NCBI RefSeq assembly: GCF_024733565.1
Contig: NZ_JANIOC010000011.1
Location: 123,335-187,334, forward strand
Reading direction: 5' to 3'
Origin: Rossellomorea sp. SC111
GTDB lineage: Bacteria; Bacillota; Bacilli; Bacillales; Bacillaceae_B
DNA: 64,000 bases
In this document: positions 1 through 8,111 of the stretch, one piece after another
Layout: each line of letters starts with the position of its first letter
Numbering within the stretch: the first letter of the stretch is position 1
Made by a program: the position numbers and the translations under genes
Notes under the pieces: model-generated
The model's database searches: none
What the model saw: only the letters and a program-made list of their open reading frames with translations
Told to the model about the DNA's origin: nothing

Positions 1-887
1 ATGAATCTCTTCAAAGTCTTTCTGCATAAAGACCATAGTGTCTTTATTTGGTTTCTTCTCTCCCCATTCTATTCGGTCAATGTTTGATAAGGACAAAATC
101 AATCGTTGCCTCAGTCCTTGAGCAATGTGCATCTCGGCATTTTTCACTTCCACAGGATGCAATCGTGTAATTTGGATTTCGGCCAGTACGAGAAGAATGC
201 TGTACACGTTTAGAACGAGCAAAATGAATGACAGGACGGGAATTTTGGAGTGCAACCACCAGTGAAGACCTATTGTTTCAATGGCAACGGCATGAATGAG
301 CATGATATTCATGGCGATGGCACTGGTCTTATGATGCATCGTAACCACCCCGTCATGAGTGGGACTTTTTTTCTCCAGCTGAAGAAGGCGTAATACACCA
401 TCAGAATCTCAGAGGCCACGATTCGGATAAGAGGAAGTCTGCTTACCTTTCTTTCCACGGCAGGAAGGAATGAGAAGATCGGTCCTGTTCCCGATGATCT
501 CATTTCAGCCCGGATGACTGGAATTCTCTTGAGGAGAAGGAAGATCAGACCAAGTTCTGTCAGAAAGAACAAGGCTTCGAAGCTTATCCCGGAGTACAGA
601 AGGATTGTATAGGGTGCAAAGAATTCTTCAGGGATGATAACTCTTGCTATGACCAATCCTAATACGACGAATCCGACCGCCTGCTTCTTTGATACTTTAA
701 AAGCTGCATAGGCAAGTGCAGGTGAAATGATGACTAAATCCACTAAGGATCCAAGTACTGCACTACTTTCAAGTTCAATGGCCAGGAACTGCTGCACGGC
801 AGGCTGATACAATAATACATTGCACAGGATGACGATTGATAACAGGGCAAGTGCCCATGATGCCCATTTCGTGTCACGGAGGACCAT
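1..887 (-). pseudogene. Polytopic membrane protein, frameshifted and cut by window edge
   Basis: The reading frame from 887 encodes a hydrophobic protein with about five membrane segments and then runs into a stop at 309. The alternative frame is open from about 372 to base 1 and also looks like protein (hydrophobic helix followed by a charged tail), so the two parts belong together. The break falls at a run of seven A on the minus strand (366-372); eight A would restore one frame through residues about 180-300. The start at 887 is preferred because AGGAGAGGTGG lies just upstream. The function is not recognised. It may be a sequencing error, a real mutation or a slippage-controlled gene. The 3' end lies outside the window. 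Confidence 0.6.
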
Positions 888-928
888 TAGAAACCACCTC
901 TCCTTCACTGAAATTCCATTTACTTACA

Positions 929-2023
929 TTATAACTCTAACAGCTTTTTTCGGAAATCTTCTTCTCTTAAAATATTGAGCATGAATGAATTCAAACTTCC
1001 TGAGATCTTTTCTAATTCCCCAGGTTCCAACTCGTTTGAAAAGATGGCAATCTCCGTTGAATTACCTTCTTTGTCTGTGGCATACGCAGCATTGGTGACA
1101 AGGAACTCTGTCGATCCCCCTTTTTGTCCGGCATGCTTCAACCACTCTTGATTGATAGGATTCTCCATAAGACCTTCCATGACTGAATCCAACCACTTCT
1201 GTGTTTCTTTATTAAAATAACGCTTAGAATTTAGCTTCCCCATGAGTGATGCGTATTCAAAAGTAGTACTGCTGGTCAGTCTGTCGGACCATATCTTCTG
1301 CTGGGGCTCACTACTGTGCCAATTTTCTATGTACGTATCTTTTCCTCCATTTTTTAATGAGTGTGTAACGGTTTGAGCTGTTTGTATGTATTCTTCTTTT
1401 GACATCGTCATAATCTTCGACTCGATATAGTCATCCGTAAAAGACGGATTTTTCATTTTAAAATATGTTGGAATCAGCATGGATCCGGAGATAGGGTAGA
1501 GCGCCTCATGTTTTTCAATCCCCAATTCGTCCATTGATCTGTTGATTTCCTCACTTCCAAGAAGCTCCATCAAATAGTCAGTGTTGGCGTTGGAGCTGAA
1601 TAAGATCATCCCTTTCACTACGTTTTCAAGGTTAGTCGTGTTTCCAAGCAGTAGTCCCTTTTCTTTGGAATACGTAATCCATTCTTCATGTGCTCCCCCA
1701 TCCGTATCAGGGATATAGTATCGATCAAGGTCTTCCAGGGAAACGTTCAGGGAAGGGTCCAATTTCTGTTCGCCGCATTGCCTCGCATATTCAATGGCCA
1801 CGATTGTCTTCATCGCGCTTGCTAACGGGAACATCTCATCTTCCCTGACGGACACGAGCGTTTCCCCATTCCGAATCACCGTTAAACTCCAATTCTCGTG
1901 ATGTTTTAAATAGTTTAACAGATAGTTGGGATCCTTTTTCCCCGCGTTCTGCCTAATGCCTACCACAATGATGATCAAAGCGATAACCAAACCAACTCCA
2001 ATAATGAGTAAAGCCACCTTCAT
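929..2023 (-). CDS. Membrane-anchored beta-lactamase-fold serine hydrolase
   Basis: A 364-residue protein with one N-terminal membrane segment (about 3-22) and an extracellular penicillin-recognising domain. The active-site motifs are visible: S69-A-M-K72 (SxxK), S143-S-N145 (SxN) and K301-G-G (KTG equivalent). The arrangement matches the class A beta-lactamase-like family (Beta-lactamase2 type) rather than a large PBP. The substrate cannot be told from sequence; D,D-peptidase, esterase or beta-lactamase activity are all possible. The ribosome site is GCGAGGA. It reads in the same direction as its neighbours but has its own spacing. Confidence 0.75.
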   Translation of the reverse strand: MKVALLIIGVGLVIALIIIVVGIRQNAGKKDPNYLLNYLKHHENWSLTVIRNGETLVSVREDEMFPLASAMKTIVAIEYARQCGEQKLDPSLNVSLEDLDRYYIPDTDGGAHEEWITYSKEKGLLLGNTTNLENVVKGMILFSSNANTDYLMELLGSEEINRSMDELGIEKHEALYPISGSMLIPTYFKMKNPSFTDDYIESKIMTMSKEEYIQTAQTVTHSLKNGGKDTYIENWHSSEPQQKIWSDRLTSSTTFEYASLMGKLNSKRYFNKETQKWLDSVMEGLMENPINQEWLKHAGQKGGSTEFLVTNAAYATDKEGNSTEIAIFSNELEPGELEKISGSLNSFMLNILREEDFRKKLLEL

Positions 2024-2101
2024 TTTCCTCGCTCCTGTCTTTAGTACGGTTAGTATATATACGGTTGAAAAATGGGAAATGTTTCATTTTTCCAACGTAA
2101 A

Positions 2102-2131
2102 AAACCTATCCATCATGTGATGGATAGGTTT
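2102..2131 (-). terminator. Terminator of the EamA gene
   Basis: A 14-bp perfect stem (AAACCTATCCATCA) with a 2-base loop, followed on the minus strand by a T run. It lies 4 bases beyond the stop of the EamA exporter. Confidence 0.85.
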
Positions 2132-2134
2132 CAT

Positions 2135-3001
2135 TCATGCTGCTTGTTTTTTACCTGCTTCATTATTCTTGAGGAACATGTACAATGACGCCCCAAAAAT
2201 CACAATGTACCCAATGATGCTGTATACGTCAGGAATCTGTCCGAACAGGAAGATGCTGATGAGAGCGGAATATACAACAGTCGAGTAGAAGAAGATCGAT
2301 ATCTCCCTTGCCGGTGCAAACTTGTACGCGATCGTAATACCGAACTGACCGACTGTCGCAAATACACCTGCAGATAACAGGTAAACCCACTGTTTCACGC
2401 TCATCGGCTCATAAAATCCGATGACAAACGGAAGCAGCACGACCGTTGTAAAGAAGGAGAAGTAAAAGACGATCGTATAAAACTTCTCCCTGCTCCCGAG
2501 TACTCGCAGCACCGTGTAGGCACCTGCGGCAAAAATGGCGGAAAGTACGCCAGCAACATACGGAATGACATCAAAGGAAAATGCGGGTTTGATGATGAAC
2601 AATGTCCCGATGAACGCAATGATGATCGCCACCACCTGAAAGACGCGCGTCCGTTCTTTCAAGAATAGTGCCGAAAAGATGATGGTTAAAAACGGGCTCA
2701 GCTTGTTCAGCATATCGGCATCTGACAGTACAAGATGATCGATTGCATAGAAGAACAGCACAATACCGACAGCCCCTAAACTAGAACGCAGTAACAGAAG
2801 CTTCTGATTTTCTTTTTTTCCAAACAGACGTTCCTTATGGTACCGGACAAAACCGAATGCAATGAATGCAGAGACGATATTCCGGAAAAAGGTTTTCTGG
2901 ATCGTCGGCACATCCCCCGACAACTTGACAAACGCCGCCATCAGGGAGAAACCAAACGCTGATAATAATAATAGTAAAATTCCTTTATTTCGATTTGACA
3001 T
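2135..3001 (-). CDS. EamA/DMT-family transporter
   Basis: About 288 residues from the chosen start, with roughly ten hydrophobic helices arranged as two five-helix halves, typical of drug/metabolite transporters. The first half ends in an LSPFLTIIFSALFLKER stretch, the conserved EamA loop. The start at 3001 is chosen over the longer ORF because GGAGG sits 5 bases upstream and the residues before it are not hydrophobic. Substrate unknown; relatives export amino acids, nucleobases or other small metabolites. It is a single gene between two terminators. Confidence 0.85.
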   Translation of the reverse strand: MSNRNKGILLLLLSAFGFSLMAAFVKLSGDVPTIQKTFFRNIVSAFIAFGFVRYHKERLFGKKENQKLLLLRSSLGAVGIVLFFYAIDHLVLSDADMLNKLSPFLTIIFSALFLKERTRVFQVVAIIIAFIGTLFIIKPAFSFDVIPYVAGVLSAIFAAGAYTVLRVLGSREKFYTIVFYFSFFTTVVLLPFVIGFYEPMSVKQWVYLLSAGVFATVGQFGITIAYKFAPAREISIFFYSTVVYSALISIFLFGQIPDVYSIIGYIVIFGASLYMFLKNNEAGKKQAA

Positions 3002-3087
3002 CATTTCCTCCAATGATAAACAATTTTGCAACTCAATCAGTGTATCAAAAAAAAGGCGGCAAGGAAAAAGAACGGTTCGCAATCCTG

Positions 3088-3146
3088 CCTGGAAAAAAGA
3101 CGGGGCCACCGCTTACCTTAAGCAGAGGCCCCGTCTTTTTTCCAGG
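3088..3146 (-). terminator. Strong hairpin after AraC gene
   Basis: A perfect 20-bp inverted repeat (CCTGGAAAAAAGACGGGGCC) with a 19-base loop. The A/T ends allow bidirectional termination. It separates the AraC gene from the EamA gene downstream. Confidence 0.85.
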
Positions 3147-3235
3147 AAATAAACTTTCAAAATTAAGACATAATAATTGTCTGTTTTCACTTCTAAAGAA
3201 GTCTAATTTTTTTCAATTGAGATTTACACCCTTTT

Positions 3236-4093
3236 TTATTTCTTCATGATGGGAACCCAAACTTCACATCTATAATCCTCGTCATTCGGATTTCCCGGTG
3301 GATACAATTCAAACTCCGGTGCATCTCCATGCTCATATCCTGTGGAAGGGAACCATTCAGAGAAAATCCGCTTCCACACATCCTGGATCGCTTCCGGCAT
3401 CGGACCAACCGATTCAAATACTGCCCATGTGGAAGCAGGTACCTCTTTAACCTCCAGTGAGGAATGATGATTAGTTTTCTTTTCTGACCCGATAAAATAG
3501 GTAAACTCTTCATTCGGATAATCAAACTCCATGCAGATTCCGAGCATTTCATCATTATTTGCTGCCTCACAAATTTCACTGTCCAAGCCCGAAGTATTCA
3601 CCTCATCCCAAAATGACGGAATCTCCTTCAAGTTTTGACCGTTACTGGTTGAGACTCTTTTCCCTTTTCCAATCACCTGAAATGCTTCTTTTTCAACGAT
3701 TCTATAATTCACTTCGACTTCCCCTTTTAATTGGATTTGGAAGGATATACGCGGGAATGCTTTCAAGGGAATTCCTGATTCTTTTACCTGGGATGGGGAA
3801 ACACCGTGAGCTTTTCGAAATGCCTTCGAGAAAGATTCTGGTGTTTCATATCCATACCTGAAAGCGACATCAATGACCTTTACATTCGCATTATTCAGTT
3901 CCTGAGCCGCAAGAGTCAGCCTTCTCCTCCTGATGTAATCAGCTACAGTGCAGCCTGTAACTAAAGAAAATAACCTTTGAAAGTGAAACTTCGAGTTCAA
4001 TGAGAGCCTTGCAAGCTCCTCCATCTCGATCTCTCCTTCAAGATTCTCTTCTATATACTGAATGCAGTCATTCATCCTATGAAGCATTTCCAT
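3236..4093 (-). CDS. AraC-family regulator with GyrI-like effector domain
   Basis: 285 residues. Residues about 8-108 form the double helix-turn-helix of AraC/XylS regulators ([14 protein letters not shown], then a GYETPESFSKAFRKAHG signature). Residues about 125-284 resemble the GyrI-like/AraC_E_bind small-molecule binding domain, ending in a WVPIMKK strand. The layout matches Rob/BltR-type multidrug-responsive regulators. Monocistronic, with AGGAGAAG before the ATG. A second protein of the same architecture is encoded at 48534-49400. The target genes are not evident here. Confidence 0.88.
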   Translation of the reverse strand: MEMLHRMNDCIQYIEENLEGEIEMEELARLSLNSKFHFQRLFSLVTGCTVADYIRRRRLTLAAQELNNANVKVIDVAFRYGYETPESFSKAFRKAHGVSPSQVKESGIPLKAFPRISFQIQLKGEVEVNYRIVEKEAFQVIGKGKRVSTSNGQNLKEIPSFWDEVNTSGLDSEICEAANNDEMLGICMEFDYPNEEFTYFIGSEKKTNHHSSLEVKEVPASTWAVFESVGPMPEAIQDVWKRIFSEWFPSTGYEHGDAPEFELYPPGNPNDEDYRCEVWVPIMKK

Positions 4094-4261
4094 TGTTTAT
4101 CTTCTCCTGTCTCAACTAATGTACCATGCAGATTGTATATACTCCGGTCATTCTGTGCGATGTCGTGACCGGTGGTTTCTTTATAAATTGGGCATAGTAT
4201 ACAGATACTAACCTTCACCAAGACATTACTTCTACACTCTTTTACCTATCTCCTCTTTTTA

Positions 4262-4315
4262 TTGACATGAAACCATATGGTGTTATAACATTAAAACGAA
4301 ACCAATTGGTGTTAT
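4262..4315 (+). promoter_or_regulatory. Promoter with two ACCAWWTGGT operators for the SRPBCC-ArsR operon
   Basis: TTGACA (4262-4267) and TATAAC (4284-4289) are 16 bases apart. GAAACCATATGGTGTTAT (4269-4286) fills the spacer, and a near-identical GAAACCAATTGGTGTTAT (4298-4315) overlaps the probable transcription start. The paired sites fit autorepression by the ArsR protein encoded in the operon. The promoter lies inside the longest possible upstream ORF, so the operon's first gene must start further downstream. Confidence 0.7.
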
Positions 4316-4341
4316 TTAATAACAGAAAGCAGGCGACAAAT

Positions 4342-4776
4342 TTGAAACCAAATCAAAGCAACCAACTTCAAGATATTAACCAGACCGTCCTCTTCAATGC
4401 CCCCATCCAAAAGGTATGGGACACCGTTTCCACTTCAGAAGGCATTTCCTCATGGTTCATGCCTAATGATTTCCAACCTGAAGTCGGGTATGAATTTCAT
4501 ATTCAGTCCCCCTTCGGCCCGTCCCCATGTAAGGTATTGGAAGTTGATGAGCCTCATAAGCTGTCCTTCTCCTGGGATACGGATGGCTGGTTCGTTACAT
4601 TCCTTTTAAAAGAGATTGGGACACAAACCGAATTCACGCTGATTCATGGTGGCTGGAAGCATGATGATGCAGTTGTTTCAAAACCGAACGAAAAAAGCTC
4701 CGTTATACGGGAACGAATGGCGAACGGCTGGGTCGGCATTGTGGACCAGCGACTTCGGAAGGTGGTGGAGGAATAA
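4342..4776 (+). CDS. SRPBCC (AHSA1-like) domain protein
   Basis: About 144 residues from a TTG start. The START/Bet v1-like fold is suggested by [19 protein letters not shown], then the WFM...G motif, FSWDTDGW and a C-terminal amphipathic helix. In this family the domain binds a hydrophobic ligand or acts as an Hsp90-activator-like module. The longer ORF starting at 4267 is rejected because that ATG overlaps the -35 element. The TTG at 4342 has GCAGGCG upstream and gives the usual family length. It is immediately followed by the ArsR gene, a common pairing. Confidence 0.75.
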   Translation: MKPNQSNQLQDINQTVLFNAPIQKVWDTVSTSEGISSWFMPNDFQPEVGYEFHIQSPFGPSPCKVLEVDEPHKLSFSWDTDGWFVTFLLKEIGTQTEFTLIHGGWKHDDAVVSKPNEKSSVIRERMANGWVGIVDQRLRKVVEE

Positions 4777-5097
4777 GTGTCTGCCGTTAAACATGATGTA
4801 TTCCATGCGATTGCAGATCCGACCCGTCGTGAAGTGCTTCGTCTTCTTTCGGAAAAAGAGATGCCCATTTCGGCTTTGACTTCCCATTTTCCGATGAGCA
4901 GGACCGCCGTTGCAAAGCACCTTACCATTCTTACTGAAGCCGAATTGGTCCGCGGGGAAAAGGTCGGAAGAGAGAAAATTTATCGCCTTCATCCCGAACC
5001 TTTGACACAATTAAAGGACTGGCTCGCCTATTACGAGCAGTTCTGGAATAATAAGTTGTCTAAGCTGAAGTACATCGTAGAAAGTAAGGAAGAATAG
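4777..5097 (+). CDS. ArsR-family transcriptional repressor
   Basis: 106 residues starting at GTG, directly abutting the SRPBCC stop. The winged helix is clear: HAIADPTRREVLRLLSEKEM, then SRTAVAKHLTIL as recognition helix and EKVGREKIYRLHPEPL as wing. No metal-binding cysteine cluster is seen, so this is the SdpR/YczG-like non-metal subgroup. It probably controls its own operon through the two ACCAWWTGGT sites upstream. Confidence 0.88.
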   Translation: MSAVKHDVFHAIADPTRREVLRLLSEKEMPISALTSHFPMSRTAVAKHLTILTEAELVRGEKVGREKIYRLHPEPLTQLKDWLAYYEQFWNNKLSKLKYIVESKEE

Positions 5098-5101
5098 CAA
5101 A

Positions 5102-5135
5102 GAGGGACGGACCTTTAAATTCAAGGTTCGTCCCT
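5102..5135. repeat. GGACGGACC inverted repeat, copy 1
   Basis: Left arm GAGGGACGGACCT, right arm AAGGTTCGTCCCT with one mismatch and a short loop, starting 5 bases after the ArsR stop. It can form a terminator-like hairpin. Confidence 0.85.
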
Positions 5136-5242
5136 GTTTATTTTTTACAAATTAGAGTTGAAACCACATCTGCCCCGTCTATTTCCCTTCACTCCTATCA
5201 TATATTTAAATAATGCAGCTTCGGCTTAAGGGGGAGAACGAG

Positions 5243-6721
5243 ATGGGAAACAGAGCTGATGATCATCATTACGGTGATCTTTCTTATCCTGATGATATGG
5301 TATCCATCGTTAAAAATGGATTGGCTCCCACACAAAAACCAAGTAAAGTGATTATCATTGGTGCAGGTATGGCGGGCTTGGTGGCAGGATCCCTTTTGAA
5401 AAAAGCAGGGCATTCCGTTACGATCCTTGAAGGAAATGACCGGATTGGCGGAAGGGTATATACGTTGCGACAGCCTTTTTCAGAAGGCCAATACCTGGAT
5501 GTCGGTGCCATGCGATTTCCAGAAACCCATGATTTAGTATTTGAATATATTCGTAAATTCAACTTACCTACCAATGAGTTCATCAACAAGAGCGATCTGT
5601 ATCTCGTAAATGGCGTTCAAACGACAGATTCCAATTACAATTCAAATCCGGGTATTTTCAACTATCCCTTCCCCCCTGAGGAACAAGGCAAAACAGCCAT
5701 CGAGTTATTAACCTCCGCCGTGAAACCTTTTTTAGACTTGTACGAAAAAGCTAGCCCAGAGGAACAGGAACGGTTACGATTGAAGTTTGATCATTATTCT
5801 TTCGATGTTTTCTTGAGGTTCAATCCAATCGGAACCTCCCTTTCACCCGAAGCTATCCGTATCGTAAAAGTCATCCTTGGTATAGAAGGGTTTCCCGAGC
5901 TATCATTCGTTGATATTCTTCTTGATATTGTTCGAACCGTATTCAATGATAAATTAAAGTTTTATGAAATAGATGGTGGGAATGATAAGCTTCCCTACTC
6001 CTTCTTGCCAGAGTTGCAACAGAATATCTTCTATTCTCAAAAGGTCCATGGAATTATTCAGAAGGATGACGGTGTAGAAGTTATAGCGAGAGACCGAACC
6101 ACCAACCGTTATCATCGCTTTGAAGGAGATTATACCATCGTTACGGTGCCTTACTCAGTTTTTCAATTCATTGATGTGCATCCCTATCATTCGATTTCTT
6201 TTCAAAAATGGAAAGCGATACGGGAACTGAATTATGTTTCGTCAGTAAAAATAGGCTTGGAATTCAAGTCGAAGTTTTGGGAAACCTATAAAATTGGAAA
6301 TATCATAACGGATCTTCCCATCCGGTATACGTACCGACCAAGTCATAAAATAGGCGTGGCAGGTCCAGGTGTCATGCTGGGCAGTTACAGCTGGGGACAA
6401 AATGCAAACCTGTGGAATAGCCTGCCTGAGGAAGAACGGATTCGCGAAGCACTCCAGGGGCTTTATAAAATTTATGGAGAGCAAGTGTACAAAGAATTTA
6501 CTACTGGCGCCTCCTACAGCTGGGGAGAAAATCAATTTTCTGCCGGTTGTTTTACGCTATTCGCTCCAAATCAGGCATCTGATTTTTCTGACCATCTATA
6601 CTTACCTGAACACCGCATCCATTTTGCAGGGGAACACACATCCCCTTTTCACGGCTGGGTCGAAGGGGCAATCGAATCCGCCATCCGTGCCGCCTATGAA
6701 GTCAATAATCGAACGGATTGA
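5243..6721 (+). CDS. Flavin monoamine oxidase / L-amino-acid oxidase family
   Basis: About 492 residues. An FAD-binding Rossmann motif IIIGAGMAGLVAG is followed by the GGR motif (RIGGRVYTLR), and the C-terminal FAD segment HFAGEHTSPFHGWVEGAI is typical of amine oxidases. The family oxidises amines or L-amino acids with release of peroxide and ammonia. No signal peptide is seen, so it is probably cytoplasmic. The start at 5243 is preferred over 5213 because GGGGGAG precedes it at good spacing. The exact substrate is not predictable. It stands alone between two repeat copies. Confidence 0.85.
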   Translation: MGNRADDHHYGDLSYPDDMVSIVKNGLAPTQKPSKVIIIGAGMAGLVAGSLLKKAGHSVTILEGNDRIGGRVYTLRQPFSEGQYLDVGAMRFPETHDLVFEYIRKFNLPTNEFINKSDLYLVNGVQTTDSNYNSNPGIFNYPFPPEEQGKTAIELLTSAVKPFLDLYEKASPEEQERLRLKFDHYSFDVFLRFNPIGTSLSPEAIRIVKVILGIEGFPELSFVDILLDIVRTVFNDKLKFYEIDGGNDKLPYSFLPELQQNIFYSQKVHGIIQKDDGVEVIARDRTTNRYHRFEGDYTIVTVPYSVFQFIDVHPYHSISFQKWKAIRELNYVSSVKIGLEFKSKFWETYKIGNIITDLPIRYTYRPSHKIGVAGPGVMLGSYSWGQNANLWNSLPEEERIREALQGLYKIYGEQVYKEFTTGASYSWGENQFSAGCFTLFAPNQASDFSDHLYLPEHRIHFAGEHTSPFHGWVEGAIESAIRAAYEVNNRTD

Positions 6722-6724
6722 ATG

Positions 6725-6759
6725 GAGGGACGGACCTTTGACACAAAGGTCCGTCCCTC
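6725..6759. repeat. GGACGGACC inverted repeat, copy 2
   Basis: A near-perfect hairpin, GAGGGACGGACCTTTG-aca-CAAAGGTCCGTCCCTC, placed between the convergent amine oxidase and membrane-protein genes. Confidence 0.9.
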
Positions 6760-6763
6760 ATTA

Positions 6764-7129
6764 TTAATAAATCTTCGCCATGATTACCATGGATATGAAT
6801 ACGGTCATGATGGTGAGGCTGGTTATGATGTACATTAGGTTCAAGGCTGTGAGTTCGATCAGGCCAATCCCCAGAGATGACATGATGATGATGAAAAAAA
6901 ATAAGAGGGCAAAGTACGAATAGAAGATCCCCTTCTCCCTTATCACTTTCATTCGCTCATCCTTATCCTTGAATTGTGGATAAAGATAGTACATACAAAA
7001 ACTCATGACAGTCAAAGCCAGTGGATTAAGAGCATAATAGGGAAAATTTCCTGCCATGATACCTACAAAAAACAAGAAAGCAGTCTGTAGTGCCATAATA
7101 CAGCCTATAATCAGATAACTCTTCGTCAC
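6764..7129 (-). CDS. Four-helix small membrane protein, partner of XRE regulator
   Basis: 121 residues with four predicted membrane segments (about 5-22, 34-50, 70-90 and 95-117) separated by one charged loop (KDKDERMKVIREKG). It resembles the DUF2178/DUF3796-like proteins that often follow a small Cro/C1 regulator. Its ATG overlaps the regulator's stop by 4 bases, so the two are translationally coupled. Function unknown. Confidence 0.65.
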   Translation of the reverse strand: MTKSYLIIGCIMALQTAFLFFVGIMAGNFPYYALNPLALTVMSFCMYYLYPQFKDKDERMKVIREKGIFYSYFALLFFFIIIMSSLGIGLIELTALNLMYIITSLTIMTVFISMVIMAKIY

Positions 7130-7338
7130 AACTCCTTTCCTCCCTTCTCTTCATAAACGAAAATCTCTTCAATAGACACATCAAATACCTTTGCCAACTG
7201 AAAAGCGAGATTCAAAGAAGGGTCATACTTTCCCTTTTCAATTGAAATGATGGTTTGTCTTGATACTCTGAGTCTCGCAGCCAATCTTTCCTGTGAGTAT
7301 CCAAACGTCTTCCGGTATTCTACCAGTTTATTTTTCAA
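7126..7338 (-). CDS. XRE (Cro/C1-type) HTH regulator
   Basis: 70 residues, nearly all helix-turn-helix: VEYRKTFGYSQERLAARL, SRQTIISIEKGKYDPSL, then AKVFDVSIEEIF. This is the compact YozG/YgzD-like class that pairs with small membrane proteins. GGAGGTAG lies upstream. A 42-bp perfect palindrome covers its promoter, which suggests tight autoregulation. Confidence 0.9.
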   Translation of the reverse strand: MKNKLVEYRKTFGYSQERLAARLRVSRQTIISIEKGKYDPSLNLAFQLAKVFDVSIEEIFVYEEKGGKEL

Positions 7339-7364
7339 AGAGAGCTACCTCCTTATATTTCCAT

Positions 7365-7409
7365 ATCATAATGTAAAGGACACTTGACGTCAAGTGTCCT
7401 TTACATTAT
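7365..7409 (-). promoter_or_regulatory. Promoter buried in a 42-bp perfect palindrome
   Basis: Bases 7368-7409 are a perfect palindrome centred on ACTTGACGTCAAGT. On the minus strand, -35 TTGACG (7388-7393) and -10 TATGAT (7365-7370) are 17 bases apart, so the dyad spans the core promoter. A bound XRE dimer or tetramer would block polymerase. Confidence 0.75.
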
Positions 7410-7448
7410 TTTAAGAATTTGTTTCACCACATAATCGATGTAAAAAAA

Positions 7449-7483
7449 GAGGGACGGACCTTGATTTCAAAGGTCCGTCCCTC
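7449..7483. repeat. GGACGGACC inverted repeat, copy 3
   Basis: GAGGGACGGACCTT-gatttca-AAGGTCCGTCCCTC, a complete hairpin. It lies between divergent genes, so here it does not follow any stop codon. Confidence 0.9.
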
Positions 7484-7595
7484 CTCGCTTCTCCCATCCA
7501 TTCCTGGGATATGATGAGATTTTAATAGACATGTTTAGTCTTGAACAAACAGGGGAACCAGGTGAAATGACAATGATAAGGAAGAGGGTAGTATA

Positions 7596-8033
7596 ATGGG
7601 GACATATGGAATAGATTCAGGATTAAAAAAGCTTGAAGACAATTACATACAAGCACTAAACCTAAATGAAAGCAACACAATAGAACAGTTCATTGAAACA
7701 TTTCTCTATGATTCGTGGGAGTATAATGAAGAAAATATGGAATTGATTATATCTGTAATGGGCCGTGTTAACAGAGGTGACATTCATCAGACGATATTTA
7801 GCCAGTCATTTGATCGGATGATAACTCATTTACAAAAAAAGCTTTCTAAAGTGGATCACGATCGAAACTTCCCTATTGTTCATTCAAAGACCGGAGCTTC
7901 AATTCTAGTTTCATTTGTAGATGGAATGATCATTCAATACTTTGCAGGGATTTATAGTGTGGGTGACTTAAGAAAGCTCACACCTCAGCTTAAGCAATCG
8001 ATTTTAAACGCTATCAGCATTTCAGGCAGGTAG
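7596..8033 (+). CDS. Orphan TetR C-terminal-like domain
   Basis: 145 residues, all helical. The last part (SFVDGMIIQYFAGIYSVG, then a LTPQLKQSIL helix) resembles the ligand-binding half of TetR-family regulators. The N-terminal DNA-binding helix-turn-helix is absent, and none can be read in the roughly 110 bases between repeat copy 3 and the start. An AGAGGG site precedes the ATG, so it may still be translated. It is either a decayed regulator or a stand-alone ligand-binding subunit. Confidence 0.5.
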   Translation: MGTYGIDSGLKKLEDNYIQALNLNESNTIEQFIETFLYDSWEYNEENMELIISVMGRVNRGDIHQTIFSQSFDRMITHLQKKLSKVDHDRNFPIVHSKTGASILVSFVDGMIIQYFAGIYSVGDLRKLTPQLKQSILNAISISGR

Positions 8034-8070
8034 CTTATAACTTATATTAATTCCTTAAAACTATGTAGGA

Positions 8071-8105
8071 GAGGGACGGACCTATGATTTACAGGTCCGT
8101 CCCTC
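8071..8105. repeat. GGACGGACC inverted repeat, copy 4
   Basis: A complete hairpin, GAGGGACGGACCT...AGGTCCGTCCCTC, between the convergent TetR-like and oxidoreductase genes. Confidence 0.9.
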
Positions 8106-8111
8106 CTTTAA

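Noticed and set aside
77..259. ORF of 60 codons on the minus strand near the window start
   Set aside because: It overlaps the continuation of the frameshifted membrane protein in another frame, which is the better coding frame.
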